64,000 nt of DNA from Buddleja alternifolia (Eukaryota > Streptophyta > Magnoliopsida > Lamiales > Scrophulariaceae): contig CM033399.1 in the NCBI GenBank assembly GCA_019426215.1, positions 22,081,022-22,145,021 on the forward strand, in the 5' to 3' direction. A model generated the notes under the pieces. That model made no database searches. It had not been told where the DNA came from and saw only the letters and a list, made by a program, of their open reading frames with translations. Position numbers and translations under genes: made by a program. Positions 36,211 to 48,742 of this stretch are shown in pieces; positions within the stretch are counted from its first letter, which is position 1, and every line of letters starts with the position of its first letter.

Positions 36211-39200
36211 TCACGAAGGGTCCGCGAGGATGAAGGACTCTTTGTCTCTTGGTCCATCCATCCCTAAGTAAGGTTTTAGACGTTGAGCGTTGACCAAGAA
36301 AGTATGTCCTTTATCTGTTGTAAGCTCGACGGCGCCGGATGGATAGACATGGGAAATCAAAAATGGGCCCGACCATCGAGACTTAAGCTTCCCGGGGAAG
36401 AGTCGGAGTCGAGAGTTGTATAGCAACACCCGCTCTCCCTTGTGGAATTCCCGGGGGAGAATATGTTTGTCATGCCACATTTTGGTCCGCTCCTTATAGA
36501 GTTTCGCGTTCTCATAGGCAAGATGACGCCATTCTTCGAGCTCGTTGAGTTGTAGCAAACGTTGTGTACCTACACTTTGAGAGTCAAAATTTAGAAACTT
36601 AATGGCCCAATAAGCACGATGCTCGAGTTCAACGGGCAAGTGACATGTTTTGCCAAAAACAAGACGATACGGGGACATGCCAATTGGGGTTTTATAGGCG
36701 GTCCGATAAGCCCAAAGAGCATCATCCAATTTAAGGGACCAATCCTTTCTTGATGCGTTGACAGTTTTTTCTAAAATACGCTTAATCTCCCTATTCGAGA
36801 CCTCCACTTGGCCACTAGTTTGTGGGTGGTATGGGGTCGAAATTTTATGCTTCACCCCGTACTTGGTCAATAAAAGTTCAAACTGCTTGTTGCAGAAGTG
36901 GGTGCCCCCGTCACTAATGATGGCTCGGGGAGTTCCAAATCGAGTAAAAATATGCTTCTTCAGAAAACGAGTGACAACCCGAGCATCATTAGTAGGCAAG
37001 GCCACGGCTTCCACCCATTTGGAGACATAGTCTACCGCAACAAGGATATATTTATTTGAACAAGAACTGGGGAAAGGGCCCATGAAATCCACACCCCATA
37101 CATCAAACAACTCACACTCTAACATGCTATTTAAGGGCGTTTCATGATGTTTAGAGATGTTCCCCATTCGTTGACAGCGATCACAAGATTTGACATAATG
37201 ATGTGCATCTTTAACAAGAGTAGGCCAGAAGAAACCTGATTGGAGGATCTTAGCTACCGTTTTGGAAGGCCCAAAATGGCCACCTACCGCCATATCATGA
37301 CAATGAGATAGGATAGCATGCACGTCCGTTTCGGGTATGCAACGTCGAATTAAGCCATCTGCACAAACTTTGAATAAAAAGGGTTCGTCCCAAAGATATT
37401 GCTTTACATCAAATAGAAATTTCTTCTTTTGATGAAAAGTGATATCCGGGGGAAGACGGCCCGTAACAATGTAATTGGCAAAGTTAGCATACCAAGGTGA
37501 AATTTTGTCAGAAATAGCAAGGAGGTGTTCATCCGGGAATTCCTCACGAATTGGTATCTCATCTAACGGATCATTCACTAGCTCTAATCGTGAGAGGTGG
37601 TCGGCTACTACATTTTCGGTGCCTTTCTTGTCTTTTATCTCTAAATCAAATTCTTGGAGTAACAAAATCCACCTAAGAAGTCTTGGTTTAGCATCTTTCT
37701 TGGCAAGCAAATATTTTAAAGCCGAATGATCGGTGTAAACTATCACTTTGTTTAGCACGAGGTAAGAGTGGAATTTATCGAATGCAAAGACTATGGCTAG
37801 TAATTCTTTTTCCGTGGTGGCATAATTCAATTGTGCATCGTTAAGAGTTTTACTAGCATAGTAAATGGTTCGAAATACCTTCTCCTTCCTTTGGCCAAGG
37901 ACCGCTCCAACCGCGGTGTCACTCGCATCACACATCAATTCGAATGGTAAGCTCCAATCGGGGGGTGACATGATAGGGGCGGAAACTAAGCGTTCCTTCA
38001 AATCAAGAAAGGCCTGCATACAAGAAGAATTGAAATCAAAAGGTGCATCTTTGACAAGCAAATTAGACAACGGTTTCGCAATTTTAGAGAAATTCAAGAT
38101 GAATCGCCTATAGAAACCAGCATGCCCGAGAAAACTCCTAACAGCTTTTACCGAAGTGGGCGGGGGAAGTTTTTCAATGACCTCAATCTTGGCTTGGTCC
38201 ACTTCGATCCCTTTTTGAGAGATCTTGTGGCCAAGCACAATCCCCTCCCGGACCATTAAATGGCATTTTTCCCAATTCAAAACAAGGTTGGTTTCTTCAC
38301 AACGTTTAAGCACAACATTTAGATGAGCAAGACAAATATCAAAAGTTGTTCCGAAAACAGAAAAGTCATCCATAAAAATTTCAAGGAAATCTTCAACCAT
38401 ATCATGAAAAATAGCCATCATGCATCTTTGAAAAGTGGCCGGGGCATTACACAAGCCAAATGGCATCCTTCTATAAGCAAATGTGCCATAAGGACAAGTG
38501 AAAGTGGTTTTCTCTTGGTCCTCAGGATCTATGGCAATTTGATTATAGCCGGAGTAACCATCTAGAAAACAATAGAAATCATGCCCGGCTAATCGTTCAA
38601 GCATTTGGTCAATAAAGGGGAGGGGGAAATGATCCTTACGTGTGGCATCATTCAACTTACGGTAATCTATACATACACGCCACCCACTAATTATACGAGT
38701 TGGGATAAGCTCATTATTCGCATTCTCAATTACCGTTATCCCCCCTTTCTTAGGCACCACTTGGGTAGGGCTCACCCACGCACTATCAGAAATAGGATAG
38801 ATTATACCTGAGTCGAGCAGTTTAATCACTTCCTTCTTTACTACCTCTTGGATTTGTGGGTTTGATCTCCTTTGGGGTTGGCGTGTAGGCTTGGTGGAGT
38901 CCTCCATAAGTATTTTGTGCATACATATCGCTGGACTAATGCCTTTGATGTCCGCAAGTTTCCACCCAAAAGCCCGTTTGTGAGATCTCAACACCGTCAT
39001 TAATTGCTCTTCTTGTGATCCTGAAAGAGATGAGGAAATGATCAATGGGAGTGTTTCGTCGTCGTTCAAGTACACATATTTAAGGTGGGAGGGGAGGGGT
39101 TTGAGTTCGAGAGAGGGGGGTTCTTCAATAGATGGGCGAGGTGATCCTGACAATGATCTATCAACTTTGATGAATCCTCCCGAATGAGAGGAAGATTTGT

Positions 39201-40611
39201 ACTCCAAGCTTAGAACCCTTTCCACTAGATCATCTTTCTCCGAGTCCACTTGCATGGATTTCATAAGATTCTGTTCGAGAGAATTTTCAATTGTATTGTC
39301 CTGTAAATACTCAACAATCAACTGGTCAAATGTATCAATTCGATAACACGAGTCATGATCAATAGGATGTTTAAGGACTTTGTAAACATCAAAGGTAACT
39401 TTGTCATCGCCCACATTCAAGGTAAGCTTACCATTAGCAATGTCAATTACCGCCTTACCCGTGGCTAGGAATGGTCTCCCTAGGATTAATGGTACCTCCA
39501 CATCTTCTTCCATGTCGAGTACTACGAAATCAACGGGAAAATAAAACTTGTCGACTTGGACAATAACGTCTTCGATTATCCCCTTGGGCCTCTTGATCGA
39601 TCGGTCGGCTAGTTGAAGGCTCATTGAGGTCGGCTTGGGATTTCCAAGGCCTAGCTTTTTAAATAGTGAGTATGGAAGAAGATTGATGCTGGCCCCCGAG
39701 TCACATAACACCTTCTTGAATGATAGGGATCCAATCGTGCACGGGATTGTGAGGCTCCCGGGATCTTGGAGCTTAGTTGGCAATTTATTGAGCAATACGG
39801 CGGAGCATTCTTCCGTGAGGCACACCGTCTCATTCTCTTCCCACTTCTGCTTGTTGGAGAGTATGTCCTTGAAGAACTTCACATAATTCGGCATTTGGAG
39901 AATGGCGTCAATAAACGGAATATTAATTCTCACTTCCCGAAGGATTGCCAAAATTCGAAGAAAGCTCGGATCCATCTCCTTTTTCTTCTTTTTGTGAGCA
40001 TTTGGGAAGGGGAGACGAACTTCGATAGGGGGAGAAAGCGTTGGATTAGACGGATGAAAACCCACTGAAACAGTAGGCGGCGCCTGGGCGCGTATATCGG
40101 CGCCTAGGCGCGGATCTGTTGGCGCCTGGGCGTGCATTTCGGGGCGCTCGGGCGCGGGATTCAGAACATATGCATCTGGCAGGTTTGTGGGTGGCGCCTG
40201 GGCGCGTATATCGGCGCCTAGGCGCGGATCTGTAGGCGCCTGGGCGTGCAGGTCGGGGCGCTCGGGCGCGAGAAACAGAGAATTTTGTCCAGAACAGGGT
40301 AGATCAGGCGCCTGGGCGTGCATGTCGGGGCGCTCGGGCGCGGATGTACTGGCAGTGTCATTCTCCAATTGTTTGCCACTTCTCAAGGCTATGGCATTGC
40401 ATTGGGCCTTCGGGTTCTTTTCCGTGTCGCTTGGGAGAGTCCCCGGGGCTCTACCGTTAACCGCATTAGAAAGTTGCCCTACTTGTGTTCGCAAATCCTT
40501 CATCTCCATACACATATCCTTTATCATACCCCGAAGTTCGTTGAAAGATGTATCGGACTTTTTCATGTGAGCATCTAGTTTCTCATCGATTGTGGGAGGT
40601 CGCATTTGCAC
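36211..40611 (-). CDS. pol: Element A pol polyprotein: protease, RT, RNase H, integrase
   Basis: Unbroken 1466-codon frame that begins inside the gag C-terminal region. Order: a linker of HAQAP repeats (residues ~90-180); aspartic protease with [12 protein letters not shown] (D304-S305-G306); reverse transcriptase with CIDYRKLN (~647-654), MPFGLCNAP (~716) and FMDD (746-749); RNase H with acidic residues in LMCDASD (D895), TEKELL (E935) and YTDHSAL (D961); integrase with an H-H-C-C zinc finger (H1103/H1112, C1143/C1146) and the acidic triad D1175, D1234, E1270. RT before integrase makes it Ty3/gypsy. All catalytic positions I can check are present, so the enzymes may still work, although gag upstream is broken. 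The frame has no own gag start; expression would be as a gag-pol product. Confidence 0.93.
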   Translation of the reverse strand: MQMRPPTIDEKLDAHMKKSDTSFNELRGMIKDMCMEMKDLRTQVGQLSNAVNGRAPGTLPSDTEKNPKAQCNAIALRSGKQLENDTASTSAPERPDMHAQAPDLPCSGQNSLFLAPERPDLHAQAPTDPRLGADIRAQAPPTNLPDAYVLNPAPERPEMHAQAPTDPRLGADIRAQAPPTVSVGFHPSNPTLSPPIEVRLPFPNAHKKKKKEMDPSFLRILAILREVRINIPFIDAILQMPNYVKFFKDILSNKQKWEENETVCLTEECSAVLLNKLPTKLQDPGSLTIPCTIGSLSFKKVLCDSGASINLLPYSLFKKLGLGNPKPTSMSLQLADRSIKRPKGIIEDVIVQVDKFYFPVDFVVLDMEEDVEVPLILGRPFLATGKAVIDIANGKLTLNVGDDKVTFDVYKVLKHPIDHDSCYRIDTFDQLIVEYLQDNTIENSLEQNLMKSMQVDSEKDDLVERVLSLEYKSSSHSGGFIKVDRSLSGSPRPSIEEPPSLELKPLPSHLKYVYLNDDETLPLIISSSLSGSQEEQLMTVLRSHKRAFGWKLADIKGISPAICMHKILMEDSTKPTRQPQRRSNPQIQEVVKKEVIKLLDSGIIYPISDSAWVSPTQVVPKKGGITVIENANNELIPTRIISGWRVCIDYRKLNDATRKDHFPLPFIDQMLERLAGHDFYCFLDGYSGYNQIAIDPEDQEKTTFTCPYGTFAYRRMPFGLCNAPATFQRCMMAIFHDMVEDFLEIFMDDFSVFGTTFDICLAHLNVVLKRCEETNLVLNWEKCHLMVREGIVLGHKISQKGIEVDQAKIEVIEKLPPPTSVKAVRSFLGHAGFYRRFILNFSKIAKPLSNLLVKDAPFDFNSSCMQAFLDLKERLVSAPIMSPPDWSLPFELMCDASDTAVGAVLGQRKEKVFRTIYYASKTLNDAQLNYATTEKELLAIVFAFDKFHSYLVLNKVIVYTDHSALKYLLAKKDAKPRLLRWILLLQEFDLEIKDKKGTENVVADHLSRLELVNDPLDEIPIREEFPDEHLLAISDKISPWYANFANYIVTGRLPPDITFHQKKKFLFDVKQYLWDEPFLFKVCADGLIRRCIPETDVHAILSHCHDMAVGGHFGPSKTVAKILQSGFFWPTLVKDAHHYVKSCDRCQRMGNISKHHETPLNSMLECELFDVWGVDFMGPFPSSCSNKYILVAVDYVSKWVEAVALPTNDARVVTRFLKKHIFTRFGTPRAIISDGGTHFCNKQFELLLTKYGVKHKISTPYHPQTSGQVEVSNREIKRILEKTVNASRKDWSLKLDDALWAYRTAYKTPIGMSPYRLVFGKTCHLPVELEHRAYWAIKFLNFDSQSVGTQRLLQLNELEEWRHLAYENAKLYKERTKMWHDKHILPREFHKGERVLLYNSRLRLFPGKLKSRWSGPFLISHVYPSGAVELTTDKGHTFLVNAQRLKPYLGMDGPRDKESFILADPS
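40075..40345 (-). repeat. In-frame GGCGCC repeat coding for HAQAP linker
   Basis: Units with GGCGCCTGGGCGCG, GGCGCCTAGGCGCGG and GGCGCTCGGGCGCG recur; one ~114-bp unit starting at about 40079 is repeated from about 40193, then a shorter copy from about 40309. On the minus strand they encode repeated [11 protein letters not shown] and [13 protein letters not shown]. The DNA motif is the same as in the element's LTRs and in the 49-bp array. Confidence 0.88.
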
Positions 40612-41723
40612 TTGACCTTGACCTTGTCCATTGAAATTGCCTTGCCTCGAGGGTGGGTTATTGAAGGGTGGCCGTGGAGCTTGATAGATCCCCGGTTGAT
40701 AGATCCCCGGTTGTGCGTTCTGTGCGGGGTTGGGCCTTTTGGAAAATTCTCGGGTATATGAAAGTTCACCCGAGGTTGATTTTGATTCCCCACATAATTA
40801 ACGTTGCCCACCTCCGGTTCCAAGACTACTACTTCCTCAACTACTTCCTCAATACAAGCAACCTTTTTAGAGGATGAGGCCTCTTCATCGTCGGGGTAAA
40901 GCTCGTCTTCTCGGGCCAACTGTTCGACTTTGTCCCATACACTTTGACAGTCTAACCCAAGGAGATCTCCTCCCGCACCCGCGTTGAGTCTATGCCGAAT
41001 ACGTGACCTAACCCCATCATAGAAATGGAGTACTTGTTCATTCAACCCAAAATTATGATCGGGACATTTACGGAGCATGCCCTTATATCTAGCCCAAGCC
41101 TCGGCTAAAGATTCATTGCTCCTTTGCCTAAACCCTTTTATATTACTCCGTAGCTCATTGATTTTTGAGGGTGGAAAGAATTTATTTAAAAAGGCATCGA
41201 CCAACTCACTCCATGTTGTAATAGATTGTGGAGGTAAGGATTTGCACCATGTTGTCGCCCTATCCTTCAATGAGAAATGGAAGACTCTTAGACGAATCGC
41301 ATCAAGATCTCGTGGGTGATATTGAATGGTCACAAGAGCCTCATCTATGGTTTCCAAATGAGCGTGTGGTGATTCGTGCGATTCTCCATAGAAAGGATCT
41401 CCTTGCACCATATTAAAAATGTGAGCCGGAATGTGTTAGTTTGGTGTGAAGAAATTAGGCACGACTACGGGCCCCGGAATGGTATGGACCCTAGGTGGTA
41501 AGCTACCCCGAACCGACGGGAGTTGTGGAGGAGGTACCGCTTGCATGGCTTGTAGAACACCTTGTAACCACTCCCTAGTTTCCGGTGAGTTCATGTCCGG
41601 GAAATTTCCATTCGGGTTTTGGTTGAGATTATTGGCCATTTCTCTTGCTCGCCTACTAGTCCGAAGAACTCGTTCAATTTCGGGCTCCAACTCGTATAGA
41701 GGCTTGTTTGAGGAGCGGGTCAT
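40575..41723 (-). pseudogene. gag: Element A gag, broken
   Basis: Starts MTRSSNKPLYELEPEIERVL (41723). It holds a retrotransposon gag domain (RVFHFSLKDRATTWCKSLPP, FRQRSNESLAEAWARYKGML). Two breaks: an in-frame TAA at 41438-41436, where element B has a Tyr codon, and a one-base deletion near 40737 that throws the end of gag out of frame. The correct frame re-emerges as the start of the pol frame. A 15-bp tandem duplication (TTGATAGATCCCCGG twice) lies at about 40680-40709. The breaks mean this copy likely cannot make its own capsid. Confidence 0.88.
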
Positions 41724-41857
41724 GCACCTCAAGAACCTAACAATTAAATACAAGAACAAAATTAGACTAATCACGAAAATAAAAGAAAATCAAGAAATAA
41801 ACGAAAACTAAGAATTATGAAAAATGTAAACGAAAATAAAAAACTAAAATAAACAAG

Positions 41858-41875
41858 TCCCCGGCAACGGCGCCA
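41858..41875 (-). other. Element A primer binding site, tRNA-Asp type
   Basis: The minus strand reads TGGCGCCGTTGCCGGGGA just after the 5' LTR, complementary to the CCA-bearing 3' end of plant tRNA-Asp, a usual Athila primer. Confidence 0.88.
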
Positions 41876-41881
41876 AAAACT

Positions 41882-43603
41882 TGACACGCTAAAAGCTAAC
41901 GTGCTATGATAGCAAGTGCACTAGACGTATGTAGTAATAAGTGGACAAAAAGTCCGGGTTGTCGAACCACGGAAACTTGAATTTTAGTTTATGATTAATG
42001 AAAATGGACAAAAGTAGATTGCAATAAAACGAGTAAACAAGTGACGAACCAAAAAGAAACGAACTATAGATTAAATCTCACGTATGATAAAATGACTAAG
42101 GCACATGCTACAACCGAATCTACTCGTCAATATAGATGAGCTACTCTTCGAATTATTAGACTCCTATTGCTTTGGTGGAAATTCCTTAGATAATTATTAC
42201 CCGATGTCTCGGCACATAATAATCCTATGATTAATTGATGGTTCTCTAAATATGTCTATCCGAGAATCTAATCAATAACCACGCATTAACGTTCTAGAGT
42301 TTCCCCGGATAAATCCGGCTAACCGCACCCGAAAATCTTTACCTATTTCTAGGAGCAATTCCACATTAGTTTCGGATGATGTGTTGATTCATTTGAACCC
42401 TAACCTATCTTCTCTCGAATGACTAGACTAGGCAAGAAAGCAAGCATATGGTGATCAAGCACATGATTGTAATAAAAGCTCAAAATCAACACACAAAGCA
42501 ATATGAGAATTAATACGAAAATTCACTTCACATATATTGATTCATAAATTGGCTTTCACATGGCCTTAGTTCTACAATATTAGCCTCTCATCAAAGCCTT
42601 AAGAAAATCTAATACAAACATATACATACTCATGGAAATAAACATGTAAATGCAAATAATTAAAACTCCCTCAATTGATTGATGATGGATCCTTGCTTTT
42701 GAACTTCAATCCTTAACTCTTTTCTCTTTGTTCCCCTCCAAAAGTGATGAAAAATGGTGATGAATGATGATGAGTGAAAAGTAATGGCCAAATGCTTCCC
42801 TCTCCCTCTTGTGTTTTTCCCCAAGTCAAGAAAAAATGCCTTAAGAAGACCACCAAATCTGAGCTCCTAGTGTCTCCCCTCCCTAGTGTGTCCTCCACTA
42901 CTCTTAAAGTGAGTAGTATAAAATTCCATAAAGTAGATCTACTAAGAAACATACTTATGACATCCCTCCCATACATGTGATGACCTCTTGGCTTTAAATG
43001 TTCCATTCCCCCATCAAATGATGATCTTTTGGCTGAAAGGAATCAAAATTCGGGTGTGGACACGCCTAGGCGTGGCATTACGGCGCTTGGGCGCCGTAAT
43101 CAGAATGCTGAAATTAAATGCAATGTGTCCTGCGCAGCAATCGTATTTCATTCATAACTTTCTCAACGAAACTCCGATTTGGATGATTCAAGTCCTCATT
43201 TGAAGCTAACACATAGTTCTACAACATTGTAGAAGGGAATTGCATCCAATTCGGCCTCTAAACGTACTGAAATAGCGCTCAAACGTGGAAAGTGGTGTAG
43301 ATACGGCGCCCGGGCGTGGACAGTACGGCGCCTAGGCGTGGACAGCAGAATGTTGACGTTATTTGCATCTTGTCCGGCGCCTGGGCGTGGTAATACTGGC
43401 GCCTGGGCGTGGACGACAAAAGCAAATTGGCCTGAACTTGTTTTATACGTCGTTTTTCGCCTCGTTTCTTCGTATGCTCAAATTTATCACCTGTAATCAC
43501 TTAACACCCCGCTTAAACGCAAATGTGGCATGATTTTGTCAATAAATGAATCCATAGCATAAGTCCCATGGGCTTAAAAACACGTAAAAAATGCATCTTA
43601 TCA
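41882..43603 (-). repeat. Element A 5' LTR (right copy)
   Basis: Starts TGACACGCTAAAAG and ends TGCATCTTATCA; near-identical to 30411-32133. Followed by GTGGA, the second copy of the target duplication. Confidence 0.95.
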
Positions 43604-44726
43604 GTGGAATTCTTAAGGGCCGAAAGTTCCGCATTTTTTAGCTGGTTGGAATCTTAAAAGCCAAACTTTAAGCATCACCTTAGGTGGAATTCTCATTGGG
43701 GAACTTTAATGGGAATTCTTAATGCATACTTTAGTGGAATTTTGGCTATAAAAGGAGGGGGAACCCATACTCTTCATCATTCACTATCAATTTCAGATTC
43801 TTGGAGGAGAGGGGGGGCAGCCCCTAATCTGATTTCTCCACCATTCATCACCATTCTTCATCACTCTTGGAGGGGAAAACTAGAGGAAGGAAAAGAGCTT
43901 GGGGATTGAAGGCTCAACTTCAAGATCCATCATCATTCACCATTTAGGGAGTTTTTAAGAGCTTTTCATTTCATTTATGTCTATGAATATTCCTCTTATG
44001 TCTTTTATGCTTTCAATTATGAACTAAATTCGTAAGACTAGGGCCATGTAAGGCCAAATTGTGAAATATGCTTACAATAGATGATTGTTGAGGTTGTTCT
44101 TATATTGTTATGTGATGTGAATTGTGTTTTTGTCTATCTTGCATATACTTAATCACTATATGTTAGAATCTTATGCCTAGGTTAATATTTCGGGAGAAAA
44201 TTGACTTAGGGTGCAAGAAATTCACATCATGACCCGCAACTAATGAGGAATTGCCCTAGACATAGGTAAAGATTCCCGGGTGAAGTCGTTCGATTCAAAT
44301 CGAGTGAACTCTAGTACATTAATGCATGTTTAGTGGTTAGATTTCCGGATAGGGATATTGGGGAAATCACGATCTAAGTATAGGAGTTTATACGCGAGAC
44401 ATCGGTTATTCTCTACCTTAGGAGTTTTCACCATAACAATATAAGAGTTATTCTACAACAAGAGCCTTTAGAAGTATATTTGATCAATTTGGACCTAGCA
44501 TGTGCCTTAGTCTCCCTTTATAATTGGTTTTAATTCATTTGCATAACCTTGTTCTTATCTTACGCGTTTCACACTCATTTTACTTTTATTGTAGTTGTTT
44601 TTTGTATAAAATCATAAACTAGAATTCAAGTCTCCGTGGTTCGACATCCCGGACTTTTCGTCCACACTTATTACTACACACGACTAGTGCACTTGCTATC
44701 ATAGCACGTTAGCTTTTAGCGTGTCA
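43604..44726 (+). repeat. Element B 5' LTR, second part
   Basis: Begins with the duplicated GTGGA and continues AATTCTTAAGGGCC, matching 49584-50707, and ends TTTTAGCGTGTCA. Holds a TATAAAAGG box at about 43746-43754, a likely start site for the element's transcript. Confidence 0.92.
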
Positions 44727-44732
44727 AGTTTT

Positions 44733-44750
44733 TGGCTACGTTGCCGGGGA
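44733..44750 (+). other. Element B primer binding site, tRNA-Asp type with changes
   Basis: TGGCTACGTTGCCGGGGA, two positions different from the element A site TGGCGCCGTTGCCGGGGA. Confidence 0.8.
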
Positions 44751-44855
44751 CTTGTTCATTTTAGTTTTTGATTTTTCATTTATTTGTAACCTTTCTTTTA
44801 TTTTATTATTCTAATTTTGTTTTTGTGTTTAATTGTTAGGTATAATTTGTGGTGC

Positions 44856-47138
44856 ATGACCCGCTCTTCTAACGAGCCTCTATACAATTTTGAGCCGGAG
44901 ATAGAGCGTGTTCTTCGATCTAGTAGACGAGCTCGAGAAATGGCCGACAATCTAAATCTAAATGGGAATTTTCCCGACATAAATCTCCCGAAAAACAGGG
45001 AATGGTTGCAAAATCTATTCCAAGCTATGCAACCGGCACCTCCTCAAAGACTTCCATCGGTCTGGGAAAGTCTACCTTCAAGGGTCCATACCATACCGGG
45101 GCCCGTGGTCTTTCCTAATTTCTATGCACCAAATTATCACATTCCATCACACATTTTTAGTATGGTGCAAAGCGAACCCTTCTATGGAGAGCCCCATGAA
45201 TCACCTCATGAGCATTTGGAGACTTTAGACGATACTCTCATGACTACCCAATTTCATCCACGGGATCTCGATGCAATTCGTCTAAGAGTCTTCCTCTTCT
45301 CATTAAAGGAAAGGGCGACCATGTGGTACAAATCTCTACCACCCCAATCCATCACAACATGGGGACAATTGGTCGATGCCTTTTTGAGCAAATTCTTTCC
45401 ACCCTCCAAAATCAATGAGCTAAGGAGCAACATTAAAGAGTTTAAATAGGGGAATAATGAGTCCTTAGCCGAGGCATGGGCTAGATATAAAAACATGCTC
45501 CGAAAATGTCCGGATCACAACCTAAGATTGAGCGAGCAAGTATTACGATTCCATGATGGAGTCCGTTCGCGCATCCGAAATAGGCTCAATGCCGGCGCCG
45601 GTGGTGATCTCCTTGGGCCCGATTGCCAAAGTGTGTGGGACAAGATTGAGCAATTAGCCCGGGAAGATGAGCTCTATCCCGATGATGAAGAGATCACACC
45701 CACTAAAAAAATTGCTCGTGTTCAAGAGTTGGAAAAAGAAGTCGTTTTGGAAACAATGGTTGGCAATGTAAACTATGTTGGAAATGCCAATCAACCTTAA
45801 TTGAACTTCCATGTGCCCGAAAATTTACCAAGGAGGCCCAATCCAGCACAAAACGCCCATATCGATATCTATCAAGCACCAAGGCCTCCATTCATCAACA
45901 ATCAAGCTCAAAGGCAAGGTAATCCTCATGTACAAAGGCAAGTTAGGCCTCCTACAACCGATGAACGTCTTGATGAGGAAATAAAGAAATCGGATTCAGC
46001 AATCAACGAACTCCGTACTATGATGAAGGATTTAATGATGGATATGAAGGATTTGAAGACACAAATGGGTCAAATGGCAAGGACAATCAGCGAGAGATCC
46101 CCGGGAACATTACCAAGTGACACGGAAAAGAACCCGAAAGAGCAATTCTATGCAATTACCTTGAGAAGTGGCAAACAGGTAAAAGGTGATAATGTTCGCA
46201 CTGATGCGCCCGAGCGCCCATCCATCCACGCCCAGGCGCCCTTGTCGCTGCGCCAAGGCGCCGATTGTCACGCCCAAGCGCCACATTCTGTATCCTCCAC
46301 AGCTGGCCCTTCAACTCTAATGCATCATCCCATCGAGGTTCGTCTTCCATTTTCAAATGCACTAAAAACGAAAAAGAAGGATATGGATCCGATTTTCCGT
46401 AGGATTGTGGCGACTCTTTGTGAGGACCCAGGGAGGCTCACCATTCCGTGCACCATTGGCCCTCTTAATTTTGAAAAGGTTATGTGCGATACGGGAGCAA
46501 GTATCAATCTCCTCCCGTATTCTCTCTTCAAGAAGTTGGGCCTTGGAAGTCCCAAACCGAGATCAATGAGCCTCCAACTCGCCGATGGATCAATTAAGAG
46601 ACCAAAGGGGATAATAGAAGATGTTATTGTACAAGTTGACAAATTCTTTTTTCGGGTTGACTTTGTGGTCCTTGATATGGAGGAAGATGTTGAGATGCCC
46701 TTGATTCTAGGAAGACCTTTCCTAGTCACTAGCAATGCCAAGATCGACATGGGAAAAGGTAAGTTATCATTGAGGGTAGGAGATGTAAAACTGATATTTG
46801 ATGCTTCAAATAACAGGAAACCATCTATGGATGATCTTACTTGTTCTAATATCGATGTTATTAACCCTTCTCTTGATGAGAAATGTGCAAATGGCAAGGC
46901 TAAGGGCACACTCGAGTTGGAGGATGAGATTCCCTATGATAAACACAACAAAGAGGGAAAAGAAGATTTATGCATGAAATACATTCCACCCCATCGCCGT
47001 GCTCGTAAGATTGAAAAGACTTATCCAATACAAAGGGCTTATTGCAAAATCCCGCAATATGAGTGGAAGCAAGTAGACCATGGAGCTAAAAGGAGGCATG
47101 ACAAGGATTTGGTCGTGTTAAATGGACCACCTATTTGA
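44856..47138 (+). pseudogene. gag: Element B gag-protease, two stops, no pol
   Basis: One frame from MTRSSNEPLYNFEPEIERVL to a stop at 47136-47138, about 760 codons, interrupted by TAG at 45447-45449 (element A has Gln or Arg nearby, so a C-to-T change is likely) and TAA at 45798-45800. The gag domain matches element A throughout. A shorter HAQAP linker (about 46200-46300) precedes a protease motif [12 protein letters not shown] at about 46486. Compared with A, about 56 codons before the protease (46425 region) are missing in frame. After LGRPFL and a short divergent tail ending in VLNGPPI the frame stops. No RT, RNase H or integrase follows. The stops may be recent. Confidence 0.88.
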
Positions 47139-48742
47139 ACCTCAAAGAGCACAAAGTCGAGCTACCGACTCTAAACTAGCGCTTCTTGGGAGGCAACCCA
47201 AGTTTGTAAGTTTGTTTTTCTTTTTGATTTTGTTTTTGCTTTGTTTAGTTTGTTTCTTGATGTTGTGTTCAAACATGCACTTTTGGCATGTATGTTTTCT
47301 TATGCTTGATGGTTTGAAAAGTTGAAGTGTTAGATATGATGCAAATTTGGACCATGCTCATTTTACTCGAGAGGAGGAGAAGCTATAGGATTATGTATTG
47401 GAAGTTTAAGGATGTTTTTCAACATCCTTGGTTGTAAGTGTTATTTTACCTTTGTGTATGCATGTTGTAACAACATTGGGGACAATGTTGGATTTAAGTT
47501 TGGGGGTAGAAGAGTATCTATTTTGAATATTGAAAATGCAATCCTAATTTTTAACTTGAATTTGGGGAAAGTTTGTTTGATATCATGTTTATATGCTTCT
47601 TTGTTGAGAAAATCAAGCATGAAAAATTTTTAGTCCTTCCAATTGATGCATTGAAATTGATTGACTTGGAAAAATGGCATGAATTCTTGAAATAATCTGA
47701 ACTTAATGGAATATATATATCTTTGAAATTGCTCGTGGAGACCTTAGACTAGAATTGATTCTTTAGATGATTCACAATGCACTTAAATCGAAGGTAGAGG
47801 AGTTGAGAAGACAACCATCTTGAGACACTTAAGGAATTATTCCCAGAAATATTAACTTAGATTTCTCATAAGGTTATAAGTTGAGTAGTAATTTTATATG
47901 CTAACAATGAATTGAAAAGGTTGAATTTTGGTATGACCAAAAGTGGTCAGGCTAATACGTACCGGAGGTGAAACGTTTCATGCCTATATACTATACTATT
48001 ATGCTAATTTGAGCTATGCTCAAGCCAAAAGAAGTGATTTGTTTAAAAGATCTAGTTTTATATCGTGGCCTTTGATACTCGAGTGATTAAATCCTTAGGA
48101 GTGTCTCTACACTTAATGCCCCAAAACTATCTAGTTTGGGAGTCATTGGTCTAAAACTTGTTACATGGGTGTCATAGAAAGCCTAATGGAATAAAACATT
48201 GCACATGATTTAGCCTTAATGAAGTTTAATGGAAATTCCATATGAATTGAATGTTGAATATTTGAGATAATGAAATTTAAATGGCTATGAGATTTTCTAT
48301 AATTTTTGTGCCTTGTGTTTGATCAAAAGTTGATAGATATGGGATTAATGTCCAAAATTTGGTAAGGATGCCTCTCGACTATAATACCCTAGATTTATTT
48401 TTCACTATACCCTAGGGAGTCGTTTCAAGTATTGGTGTCACATGAGCAAAAGTAGTTGATATGTATATATATATTTGTGAACTTTAAAAGGTTGATTTTA
48501 TGCCATTCATTCTTGTTGATCATATTGAGATGTGTTGATTCGGTTGGGATTGAAAATTTGCTAGATTTTGTGGGTATATCGTATGCAAACCCTCACGAGA
48601 CTATAACTCGTCCTTTGAGGTAACTCAAAGGTTTAAAGGCTTGTTGCACCCGCTAAGTGCAATCGTTTACTCCACGAAAGTGAGTTAGTTAGATGTTTTG
48701 TTTTCTCCCATTGAATGATGTTGGTCTTGCCTTATAGCTCTT
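47139..48742 (+). other. Element B 3' non-coding region
   Basis: Starts with a stretch shared with element A just beyond pol (CTTCTTGGGAGGCAACCCAA, compare about 36150-36180 on the minus strand), so pol is what has been lost in between. Short open frames here are not supported. Confidence 0.7.

Larger units (their letters stand above)
30411..43603 (-). mobile_element. Element A: Athila-like Ty3/gypsy retrotransposon, nearly complete
   Basis: LTRs 30411-32133 and 41882-43603 (1723 and 1722 bp) differ at only a small share of positions by eye. Exact duplication GTGGA (30406-30410 and 43604-43608). On the minus strand: 5' LTR, PBS to tRNA-Asp, gag (broken), protease-RT-RNase H-integrase in one unbroken 1466-codon frame, a spacer with a 49-bp tandem repeat, a second frame of 439 codons, about 1.6 kb non-coding, PPT, 3' LTR. 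RT before integrase is the gypsy order. The tRNA-Asp PBS and an extra 3' frame fit the Athila/Tat branch. It is the youngest event in the nest. Confidence 0.95.

Noticed and set aside
43709..43909. 66-codon frame repeated at 49689-49889
   Set aside because: It sits in the transcribed leader part of the B LTR right after the TATA box; repetition reflects the LTR pair.
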